41,665 nucleotides of DNA from Polynucleobacter meluiroseus. Lineage in GTDB: Bacteria > Pseudomonadota > Gammaproteobacteria > Burkholderiales > Burkholderiaceae. The DNA lies in contig CAMDUR010000017.1 of the NCBI GenBank assembly GCA_945879115.1, positions 1 to 41,665 of the forward strand, read 5' to 3'. Made by a program: the position numbers and the translations under genes. Numbering within the stretch: the first letter of the stretch is position 1; each line of letters starts with the position of its first letter. This document shows positions 34,607 through 41,665 of the stretch, one piece after another. Below the pieces are notes generated by a model. The model ran no database searches. It was not told the origin of the DNA and saw only the letters and a program-made list of their open reading frames with translations.

Positions 34607-35538
34607 AATAATGATTTTTTAAAAAAATCTATTGTATGAATAAGCCCAGCATCTAAATTAATTTTTGGCTGCCAATTTAATCTCAATTTTGCTAATTCAA
34701 TATTTGGCTGCCTTTGCTTAGGATCATCTTGTGGTAACGGCATAAAAATAAGTTTACTTTTAGATTTAGTTAGCTCGATCACTTGTTTCGCCAACTCCAG
34801 CATAGTGAACTCTCCAGGATTGCCGATATTAACTGGTCCAGTAAAATCAACTGGTCCATTCATCATACGAACCATGCCATCAATCAAATCATCGACATAA
34901 CAAAAACTTCTAGTTTGTTGGCCATCACCGTAAATTGTGATGTCTTTTCCCTGAAGGGCTTGCATGATGAAATTTGACACTACTCGACCATCATTAGGAT
35001 CCATTCTTGGGCCGTAAGTATTAAAAATACGCACCACTTTGATGTCTACTTGATGTTGCCGCCAATAATCAAAAAATAAGGTCTCAGCACAACGCTTACC
35101 CTCATCGTAACAACTACGAATACCAATTGGATTAACTCTGCCCCAATAATCTTCTGTTTGCGGATGAATTTCCGGATCTCCATAAACCTCACTAGTTGAC
35201 GCTTGTAGGATTTTTGCTTTTAATCTTTTAGCTAAACCCAACATATTAATTGCACCGTGTACGCTAGTTTTAGTGGTTTGTACTGGATCAAACTGGTAAT
35301 AAGGTGGGGACGCAGGACAAGCTAAGTTATAAATTTCATCAACCTCAACATACAAAGGAAAGGTTACATCATGACGCATTAACTCAAAATGCGGATTTGA
35401 TAGTATGTCCTTCACATTATCTTTATTACCCGTATAAAAATTATCAACGCACAAAACATCATTACCCTCATTGAGTAATCTCTCACATAAATGAGAGCCT
35501 AAGAAACCAGCGCCGCCTGTAACTAATATTTTTTTCAT
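34603..35538 (-). CDS. uxs: UDP-glucuronate decarboxylase (UDP-xylose synthase)
   Basis: Extended SDR enzyme that converts UDP-glucuronate to UDP-xylose using bound NAD. The 311 residues start [21 protein letters not shown] (NAD fold). The family signature [20 protein letters not shown] (about 71-90) is followed by [11 protein letters not shown], the catalytic [14 protein letters not shown] and [20 protein letters not shown]. No formyltransferase domain is attached, so it is UXS and not ArnA. It lies two bases after ugd, which makes its substrate. The UDP-xylose pathway is thereby complete here. Confidence 0.93.
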   Translation of the reverse strand: MKKILVTGGAGFLGSHLCERLLNEGNDVLCVDNFYTGNKDNVKDILSNPHFELMRHDVTFPLYVEVDEIYNLACPASPPYYQFDPVQTTKTSVHGAINMLGLAKRLKAKILQASTSEVYGDPEIHPQTEDYWGRVNPIGIRSCYDEGKRCAETLFFDYWRQHQVDIKVVRIFNTYGPRMDPNDGRVVSNFIMQALQGKDITIYGDGQQTRSFCYVDDLIDGMVRMMNGPVDFTGPVNIGNPGEFTMLELAKQVIELTKSKSKLIFMPLPQDDPKQRQPNIELAKLRLNWQPKINLDAGLIHTIDFFKKSLL

Positions 35539-35540
35539 TT

Positions 35541-36920
35541 TTAATGTTTTCTTAATGTATGAGTGGCTCGGCCAATGCCATAGTATTCAATTCCTAATAA
35601 TCGCATATCTTCAGGCTCATAAAGGTTACGTCCATCAAAAATAATAGAATCCTTTAATTCTTCCTTTAATAATTTAAAGTCTGGTGATCTAAATTCTTTC
35701 CACTCTGTCACAATTACCAAAGCATCAGCCTGCTTTAATACTGACTGCATAGTGTCACCATAACTCACCTGCTTTAAACTTTGTACATTATTTTTAAAAT
35801 CCAACTCAAAAAAATGTTGAGCTTCTTTGGTCGCAACAGGATCATAGGCCTTCACACGAGCCCCATGTTTGATTAATTCTTGAATTATGATGCGACTAGG
35901 AGCTTCACGCATATCATCTGTGTTGGGTTTAAATGCCAAGCCCCAAATTGCAAATGTTTTACCGCTTAAATCTGAACCATAACGCTGAATGATCTTATTA
36001 ACCAATACGCCCTTTTGCAATTCATTGGCAGCCTCAACAGACTGAAGAATCATTAAATATTTTTGATACTCTTGGCCTGTTTTTATAAGCGCCTGAACAT
36101 CCTTGGGGAAACATGATCCACCATAACCAGTACCCGCATATAAGAATCCATAACCAATTCGACTATCAGACCCAATCCCTTGCCGAACGTGCTCAATATC
36201 TGCGCCAACCTGTTCAGCTAAATTAGCTAATTCATTCATAAATGAAATACGCGTTGCCAACATGGCATTAGCAGCATATTTAGTGAGTTCTGCGCTGCGC
36301 ACATCCATATAAAAAGTACGCTCATGGTGACGATTAAATGGCGCATATAATTTGCGCAGCAACTCCTTAGCGCGCACTCCCAACTCATCATCATAGGTTC
36401 CAACAACAATTCGATCTGGCCTCATAAAGTCTTCAATAGCAGCACCCTCTTTTAGAAATTCAGGATTGGACACTACGGAATAATCAGTTAGACGATTGAC
36501 ATTTTTCAACTCATCAGAAATTGCTTCCTTAACTTTATCTGCTGTACCAACAGGCACCGTTGATTTATCAATCACCACTTTAAAATTGGTCATATAACGC
36601 CCAATATTGCGAGCCGCTGCTAGTACATACCGCAAATCAGCTGAGCCATCTTCATCTGGCGGTGTACCCACGGCAATATATTGAATATCTCCATGAGCAA
36701 CAGCCGCCTGGATATCTGTAGAAAATTGAATGCGGCCTGCAGCACGATTTCGAGTGATCATCTCCTCTAATCCTGGCTCATAAATGGGCACGCCACCGTT
36801 ATTTAATATATCAATCTTTTTATGATCAAGATCTAAGCAAAACACTTCATTACCCAGTTCAGCCAAGCAAGCTCCTGTTACCAAACCAACATAGCCTGAA
36901 CCAATTACAGTTACCTTCAT
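35541..36920 (-). CDS. ugd: UDP-glucose 6-dehydrogenase
   Basis: Oxidises UDP-glucose twice to UDP-glucuronate with NAD. The 459 residues open with [20 protein letters not shown], followed by [12 protein letters not shown] and [13 protein letters not shown]. The catalytic cysteine is in [15 protein letters not shown] (about 265). The C-terminal UDP-binding domain has [22 protein letters not shown] and a [19 protein letters not shown] segment. Length fits class II enzymes. Between rfbC and uxs on one strand, with 11 and 2 bases on either side. Confidence 0.97.
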   Translation of the reverse strand: MKVTVIGSGYVGLVTGACLAELGNEVFCLDLDHKKIDILNNGGVPIYEPGLEEMITRNRAAGRIQFSTDIQAAVAHGDIQYIAVGTPPDEDGSADLRYVLAAARNIGRYMTNFKVVIDKSTVPVGTADKVKEAISDELKNVNRLTDYSVVSNPEFLKEGAAIEDFMRPDRIVVGTYDDELGVRAKELLRKLYAPFNRHHERTFYMDVRSAELTKYAANAMLATRISFMNELANLAEQVGADIEHVRQGIGSDSRIGYGFLYAGTGYGGSCFPKDVQALIKTGQEYQKYLMILQSVEAANELQKGVLVNKIIQRYGSDLSGKTFAIWGLAFKPNTDDMREAPSRIIIQELIKHGARVKAYDPVATKEAQHFFELDFKNNVQSLKQVSYGDTMQSVLKQADALVIVTEWKEFRSPDFKLLKEELKDSIIFDGRNLYEPEDMRLLGIEYYGIGRATHTLRKH

Positions 36921-36931
36921 CTGAAATCTTT

Positions 36932-37486
36932 CTACTTAAATTTTGGTGCCGCCTGCCAAGAATGACCGACAGCATCTTTTGAATTAATAATTAAATTAAT
37001 ATCCATTTTAGGCCATTGAATATTCAATGTTGACTCATTCCAAATAATCGCTTGCTCACTTGCAGCATGCCAGTAATCGGTTGTTTTGTATAAAAACTCT
37101 GCCTCATCTGATAACACCAAAAAACCATGAGCAAAACCTTCGGGCATCCACAACTGTTTTTTATTTTCTGCAGACAATTTAACCCCAACCCACTTACCAA
37201 AAGTAGGTGATGATTGACGTATATCTACAGCAACATCAAATACAGCGCCCTTGGTAACCCTAACAAGCTTGCCTTGCGTTTGCTCTGTTTGGTAATGCAG
37301 TCCTCTCAAAACACCTTTTTTCGAGGATGAGTGGTTATCTTGTACAAAACTAACTTCTTTGCTAATTGCAGCAGAAAACTCTTTTTCATTAAAAGATTCA
37401 AAAAACCAACCGCGGTCATCACCAAAGACTTTAGGCTCTATGATTAATACATCCGGTATAGCTGTTGGGGTAACAGTAATTGGCAT
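36932..37486 (-). CDS. rfbC: dTDP-4-dehydrorhamnose 3,5-epimerase
   Basis: Cupin-type epimerase, third step of dTDP-L-rhamnose synthesis. The 184 residues contain [13 protein letters not shown], the catalytic histidine in [39 protein letters not shown], and [27 protein letters not shown]. Length is standard. It overlaps rfbA by one base (37486) and precedes ugd by 11, so it lies within one operon. Confidence 0.97.
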   Translation of the reverse strand: MPITVTPTAIPDVLIIEPKVFGDDRGWFFESFNEKEFSAAISKEVSFVQDNHSSSKKGVLRGLHYQTEQTQGKLVRVTKGAVFDVAVDIRQSSPTFGKWVGVKLSAENKKQLWMPEGFAHGFLVLSDEAEFLYKTTDYWHAASEQAIIWNESTLNIQWPKMDINLIINSKDAVGHSWQAAPKFK

Positions 37487-38373
37487 TACATTCTTTCTTT
37501 CAGCATTTTTTCTAGATACTGGCCGTAAGCGTTTTTCTTTAAAGGTGATGCCAATTTAAGAACATGCTCAGCGCTGATCCAACCCTGTCGATAAGCAATT
37601 TCTTCAGGACAAGCTACCATTAAACCTTGGCGCTTTTGTAGGGTTGCAATAAAACCTGCTGCATCTAATAAGGAATCATGGGTCCCCGTATCTAACCATG
37701 CATAACCGCGCCCCATAATTTCAACCTGCAATTGGCCAAATTCAAGATATTTGCGATTGACATCTGTAATTTCTAATTCACCTCGGGCACTTGGCTGAAT
37801 AAATTTAGCAATATCACAGACCTGTTGATCATAGAAATATAAGCCCGTTACAGCATAGTTACTTTTTGGCTTTATAGGCTTTTCTTCAATCGATAAAGCT
37901 TTAAAAGCATCATCAAACTCAACAACACCATAACGTTCTGGATCATTGACATGGTAAGCAAATACGGTGGCTCCAGATGTTTGATTGTTAGCTGAGTGAA
38001 GTTGATTAACCAGTTCGTGACCGTAAAAAATATTATCTCCTAGCACTAATGCTGAGGGATTGTTGCCAACGAATTCTTTACCAATAATAAAAGCTTGGGC
38101 TAAACCATCTGGAGAGGGTTGCACCGCATATTGAATATTCAAGCCCCACTGAGAGCCATCGCCCAACAACTCAGTAAATCGTGGCGTGTCTTGCGGTGTT
38201 GAAATCAATAAAATATCTTTAATACCAGCCAACATCAAAGTTGTTAATGGGTAATACACCATGGGCTTATCGTACACAGGCATCAATTGTTTCGAAACAG
38301 CCTGAGTCACTGGATAGAGACGAGTTCCTGAGCCACCCGCCAGAATGATCCCTTTGCGATTTAGTGTATTCAT
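37486..38373 (-). CDS. rfbA: Glucose-1-phosphate thymidylyltransferase
   Basis: Makes dTDP-glucose, first step of dTDP-rhamnose synthesis. The 295 residues start [18 protein letters not shown], the nucleotide-binding signature, and continue with [54 protein letters not shown], and [17 protein letters not shown]. All RmlA signatures are intact. It is separated from galE by 44 bases; its rfbB and rfbD partners lie beyond galE. Confidence 0.97.
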   Translation of the reverse strand: MNTLNRKGIILAGGSGTRLYPVTQAVSKQLMPVYDKPMVYYPLTTLMLAGIKDILLISTPQDTPRFTELLGDGSQWGLNIQYAVQPSPDGLAQAFIIGKEFVGNNPSALVLGDNIFYGHELVNQLHSANNQTSGATVFAYHVNDPERYGVVEFDDAFKALSIEEKPIKPKSNYAVTGLYFYDQQVCDIAKFIQPSARGELEITDVNRKYLEFGQLQVEIMGRGYAWLDTGTHDSLLDAAGFIATLQKRQGLMVACPEEIAYRQGWISAEHVLKLASPLKKNAYGQYLEKMLKERM

Positions 38374-38417
38374 TTATGAGAAATTCCAAATATTCTTAAA
38401 GGGTTTATAAAATAAAT

Positions 38418-39428
38418 TTACTCGCCAAACCCATTAGGGTTTTTTAACTGCCAACGCCAACTATCTTTACACATACGATCCACATCATACTCGACAGTCC
38501 AGTCTAATAATTTCTTTGCTAGTTGAGAGTTGGCATAAAACTGCGCAATATCACCTGGTCGTCTTTCGACTATTTGGTAATGAATTTTCTTTCCAGATAC
38601 CTTCTCAAAAGATTTAACTAAGTCAAGAACGCTATAACCTTGACCCGTGCCCAAATTAATTGTTAAAGATTGTTTCTGATTAATTAAATAGTCGAGCGCT
38701 TTTATGTGGCCGCGAGCCAAATCAACAACATGAATATAATCACGAATACCAGTGCCATCAGGAGTAGGCCAATCATCTCCAAAAATAGATAAGTACTCCC
38801 TTCTACCAACGGCAACCTGCGTAATGAAAGGCATTAAATTATTAGGGACGCCTTTGGGATCATCACCAATCAAACCACTCTCATGGGCACCTATAGGATT
38901 AAAGTATCGCAGATATGCAACAGACCAGGAAGTATCAGCAACCTCAATATCTCGAAGAATCTGCTCACTCATATACTTACTCCAACCATATGGGTTTGTT
39001 GATCCTAGAGACATTCCTTCAACATAAGGAATCAAATTGTTAGGATGATAGACAGTTGCTGAAGAGCTAAAAACAAATTTATTACACTGATTCTCCTGCA
39101 TTACTTTTAACAAATTAAGTAGCCCATGAATGTTGTTTTGATAATGCGAGATGGGTATTTTAATTGACTCTCCCACGGACTTCAGTCCGGCAAAATGAAT
39201 AACTGACTCAATAGGATTATTCCTAAATAAACTCGATAAGAACTTCTCATCAAGCATGTCGCCCTCAATGAACTGCGATTTTTGTCCAGTTATTTTTTCT
39301 ACTCGATCAAGCACCTTTCTACTTGAATTGCAAAAGTTGTCTATTCCCAGAACTTTATAGCCAGCATTCAACAACTCTACCCATGTATGGGAGCCAATAT
39401 AGCCCGTTGCGCCTGTAACAAGAATCAT
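38418..39428 (-). CDS. galE: UDP-glucose 4-epimerase
   Basis: Interconverts UDP-glucose and UDP-galactose, with NAD as bound cofactor. The 336 residues begin MILVTGATGYIGSHTWVELL, with FIEGDMLDE, VIHFAGLKSVGES, the catalytic FSSSATVY and YGWSKYMSEQ, RYFNPIGAHESGLIGDDPKG and GTGIRDYIHVVDLARGHI. These match GalE rather than C4-epimerases of the Wbp family. It stands inside the rhamnose cluster, between rfbD and rfbA, and is somewhat more AT-rich than its neighbours, which may mean it was inserted. It would provide UDP-galactose for the same glycan. Confidence 0.95.
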   Translation of the reverse strand: MILVTGATGYIGSHTWVELLNAGYKVLGIDNFCNSSRKVLDRVEKITGQKSQFIEGDMLDEKFLSSLFRNNPIESVIHFAGLKSVGESIKIPISHYQNNIHGLLNLLKVMQENQCNKFVFSSSATVYHPNNLIPYVEGMSLGSTNPYGWSKYMSEQILRDIEVADTSWSVAYLRYFNPIGAHESGLIGDDPKGVPNNLMPFITQVAVGRREYLSIFGDDWPTPDGTGIRDYIHVVDLARGHIKALDYLINQKQSLTINLGTGQGYSVLDLVKSFEKVSGKKIHYQIVERRPGDIAQFYANSQLAKKLLDWTVEYDVDRMCKDSWRWQLKNPNGFGE

Positions 39429-39455
39429 AAATTATCTTTTCTATACGAGAACAAT

Positions 39456-40448
39456 TTAACTGCTTAATGATTGTTTAACAATATTCTTCACATACTCTTC
39501 AACCTGACCCATCCAATGAGGATATTGTTCTGTAAGAGCCATTTCTGACAGCGCTTTTTTAAGCTTAGAATTATTTAAACGTGAGTTGTAAGGCCTTTTA
39601 GCTGGTAGAGGATAGTCTGTGGCAGGTATGGGTAGGATATTTTCAGACTTTAACTCAATACCCTCACCTGCAGTTGCCGCAGTTTCGATAGCAAAGACTG
39701 CCAAACCATGCCAAGAAATCTCACCATCAGGGATAGCATGATAGATACCTGACTCCATTCTAGACCCTGCTATTTGAATACCTACTTCGGCCAACCACCC
39801 TGCAGAAGTAGGAGCGCCCACTTGATCAGCCACGACTTTTAATTGATCACGCTCACCAGCAAGACGCAACATGGTTCTAATGAAGTTACCACCATCACCA
39901 TAAACCCAAGATGTTCTTAAGATGAAATATCTAGAAAATTTATTATGATAGATTTCATGACCAGAATCATGGGCTAAATTAAAGGCTTCTTCAATCGCTT
40001 GCTCACCCGCTAATTTACTTTGCCCATAGATGCACAATTGATCAATTGGCCCTACTTCATCCGTTTCTAGATAAGCAGTGGTTTGGGTGTCGGCGAATAC
40101 ATAGTCTGTTGAGTAATGAACCAATATTCCATGGGAGACATTAGCAATGTAATGTGCCATGACTTGAGGTGCTTTGGCATTAATGGCAAAAGCAAGCTCG
40201 CGTTCGTTTTCAGCCTTGTCAACCGCTGTATAAGCAGCTGCATTGATGATGACTTGAGGTTGGTAGCGATTTAAAACTTGTCTAATCGCATCCTCATTGG
40301 CAAGATCACATTCATTACGCCCCAGAAAAACTGTTGGCGTTTTTAAATCTTTTAAACAAGCTTGTAATGCCTGACCTATTTGGCCATCACGACCAAACAC
40401 CAAGATAGGCTTGCTATGGTCTAAAAGTTCAAATGAGGAATATGACAT
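39456..40448 (-). CDS. rfbD: dTDP-4-dehydrorhamnose reductase
   Basis: Last step of dTDP-rhamnose synthesis, NADPH dependent. The 330 residues carry the cofactor loop GRDGQIGQALQ, VIINAAAYTAVDKAENERELA, HYSTDYVF, the catalytic YGQSKLAGEQA, RTSWVYGDGGNFIRTMLRLA and DQVGAPTS. It is about 30 residues longer than the usual 295-300; the extra lies between the YGQSK and RTSWVYG motifs (AFNLAHDSGHEIYHNKFSRY). It is 20 bases from rfbB. Confidence 0.95.
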   Translation of the reverse strand: MSYSSFELLDHSKPILVFGRDGQIGQALQACLKDLKTPTVFLGRNECDLANEDAIRQVLNRYQPQVIINAAAYTAVDKAENERELAFAINAKAPQVMAHYIANVSHGILVHYSTDYVFADTQTTAYLETDEVGPIDQLCIYGQSKLAGEQAIEEAFNLAHDSGHEIYHNKFSRYFILRTSWVYGDGGNFIRTMLRLAGERDQLKVVADQVGAPTSAGWLAEVGIQIAGSRMESGIYHAIPDGEISWHGLAVFAIETAATAGEGIELKSENILPIPATDYPLPAKRPYNSRLNNSKLKKALSEMALTEQYPHWMGQVEEYVKNIVKQSLSS

Positions 40449-40468
40449 ATGAGATTTATATAACTTAA

Positions 40469-41527
40469 TTAGTTATATTGTTTTTTAACCCAGTCGCGAT
40501 AAGAACCACTGATAACACCATCTATCCACTCTTGGTTATCCAAATACCACTGAACTGTTTTTTGTATCCCAGTCTCAAAAGTCTCTGCTGGTTTCCATCC
40601 AAGCTCGCGCTGTAGCTTTGAAGCATCTATGGCATACCGACGATCATGACCTGGGCGATCTTTCACATAAGTGATTTGTGAAGCATAAGATGCTCCATCA
40701 GTCTTTGGGCGCAAACTATCTAGGATTGAGCAGATGGCATGAACAACATCTAGGTTAGGTTTTTCATTCCAACCTCCGACGTTGTATGTTTCACCCAACT
40801 TGCCAGCTTCCAATACTCTACGAATCGCTGAGCAGTGATCCTTGACATAGAGCCAATCACGGATTTGTTGACCATCACCATAAATAGGTAAAGGCTTGCC
40901 AGCGAGTGCATTCAAGATCACCAAAGGTATTAACTTCTCTGGGAAGTGATACGGTCCGTAATTGTTAGAGCAGTTGGTTGTTATGACAGGCAAACCATAA
41001 GTGTGATGCCAAGCCCTCACCAAATGATCGGATGCAGCTTTGGATGCTGAATAAGGGCTGTTAGGCTCATACGGGTTGGTCTCTGAGAAAGCAGGATCTG
41101 TTGGAGATAGGGACCCATAGACTTCGTCCGTTGATACATGCAGGAAGCGGAATTCTTTTTTAGCCGAATCAGACAGATCAGACCAATAAGCACGAACAGC
41201 TTCCAGAAGATTAAAAGTACCGACTACATTGGTCTGAATAAATTCCCCAGGACCATGAATGGATCGGTCTACATGAGATTCAGCCGCAAAGTTCACAACT
41301 GCAAGTATTTGATGTTTCTTAAGTAATGAAAGAACTAAATCGTAGTCACCAATATCGCCTTGCACAAATATATGACGAGCGTCATTTTTTAATGATTTGA
41401 GGGTTGCTAAATTACCAGCATAGGTGAGCTTATCTAAGTTGACAATACCCTTAGCGACAGGATTGGCTAACCAGTCCAAAACAAAATTACCACCAATAAA
41501 GCCTGCCCCGCCGGTCACTAAGATCAT
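40469..41527 (-). CDS. rfbB: dTDP-glucose 4,6-dehydratase
   Basis: Second step of dTDP-L-rhamnose synthesis. The 352 residues start [20 protein letters not shown], followed by [22 protein letters not shown], the catalytic [11 protein letters not shown] and [33 protein letters not shown], and [15 protein letters not shown]. All are typical RmlB signatures. It is the first gene of the operon in this window, reading away from the right edge. The ATG at 41527 has no clear ribosome binding site. Confidence 0.97.
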   Translation of the reverse strand: MILVTGGAGFIGGNFVLDWLANPVAKGIVNLDKLTYAGNLATLKSLKNDARHIFVQGDIGDYDLVLSLLKKHQILAVVNFAAESHVDRSIHGPGEFIQTNVVGTFNLLEAVRAYWSDLSDSAKKEFRFLHVSTDEVYGSLSPTDPAFSETNPYEPNSPYSASKAASDHLVRAWHHTYGLPVITTNCSNNYGPYHFPEKLIPLVILNALAGKPLPIYGDGQQIRDWLYVKDHCSAIRRVLEAGKLGETYNVGGWNEKPNLDVVHAICSILDSLRPKTDGASYASQITYVKDRPGHDRRYAIDASKLQRELGWKPAETFETGIQKTVQWYLDNQEWIDGVISGSYRDWVKKQYN

Positions 41528-41665
41528 GATTTTTGAATGATTTGCATCTATTTAAGGATTAAGCCTATTTTCTCATAAAGAGACCGTCAAAATTGTCTTT
41601 AATAGCGTTGCTTGGACTTACGCTATTTTGAATAACTGTCGATTAAGATACGGCATTAGCGTGCC
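41528..41665. other. Upstream region of rfbB with an inverted repeat
   Basis: 138 bases to the window edge. It contains AATAGCGT (41601-41608) and ACGCTATT (41620-41627), an eight-base perfect inverted repeat with an 11-base loop. On the minus strand a frame open from the edge ends at TAA (41618-41620) with residues LMPYLNRQLFKIA, so this could be the tail of an upstream gene with its terminator, or chance. The rfb promoter may lie between the repeat and rfbB. Confidence 0.35.

Noticed and set aside
34603..35538. ArnA-type decarboxylase for lipid A aminoarabinose
   Set aside because: The formyltransferase domain and all arn partners are absent; length and motifs fit a stand-alone UXS.

Overview
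The window looks like a chromosomal segment of a betaproteobacterium of the family Burkholderiaceae, most likely Polynucleobacter or a close relative. The grounds are the AT-leaning base composition, short intergenic gaps, the glyA-nrdR-minor pilins-ribD-ribE-ribBX-ribH-nusB gene order, and the protein sequences. No database search was possible, so the genus is an inference. There is no rRNA, tRNA, CRISPR array, prophage or insertion sequence that I can see.

Region 1 (1-4387, minus strand) is the Tol-Pal envelope operon tolQ-tolR-tolA-tolB-pal-cpoB, with cpoB cut by the window edge. Terminator-like hairpins lie before pal and inside the start of cpoB. Region 2 (4595-13313) has an SDR dehydrogenase facing away from a plus-strand run: glyA, nrdR, four small type IV pilus minor pilins, then the riboflavin genes ribD, ribE, ribB fused to a degenerate GTP cyclohydrolase II domain (RibBX type), ribH, and nusB. 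A 30-base palindromic terminator closes it.

Region 3 (13378-19115) is a mixed block: a lytic transglycosylase, a 424-base AT-rich gap with several dyads, gabD, trmB, uppP, and an AAA ATPase of the AAA_14/DUF4143 type flanked by 11-base direct repeats. Region 4 (19158-24368) is a complete MacAB-TolC-like tripartite export system with separate ATPase and permease genes and a divergent outer-membrane channel. Region 5 (24477-27265) holds a DUF1640 small membrane protein and tex.

Region 6 (27361-41527) makes surface polysaccharide: an O-acyltransferase with an SGNH domain overlapping waaC (heptosyltransferase I); a strand-switching cluster of three or four glycosyltransferases and a methyltransferase; then a minus-strand sugar-nucleotide operon rfbB-rfbD-galE-rfbA-rfbC-ugd-uxs plus a last glycosyltransferase. 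Together these should supply dTDP-rhamnose, UDP-galactose, UDP-glucuronate and UDP-xylose for lipopolysaccharide or O-antigen. UppP (undecaprenyl phosphate recycling) serves the same envelope economy.

I found no clear undescribed multi-gene system. The most unusual items are the leaderless PilW-like pilin next to a helix-only 79-residue pilin, the terminator-like hairpin in the cpoB signal-peptide codons, the nested inverted repeats just upstream of uppP, and the poorly characterised glycosyltransferases between waaC and uxs.
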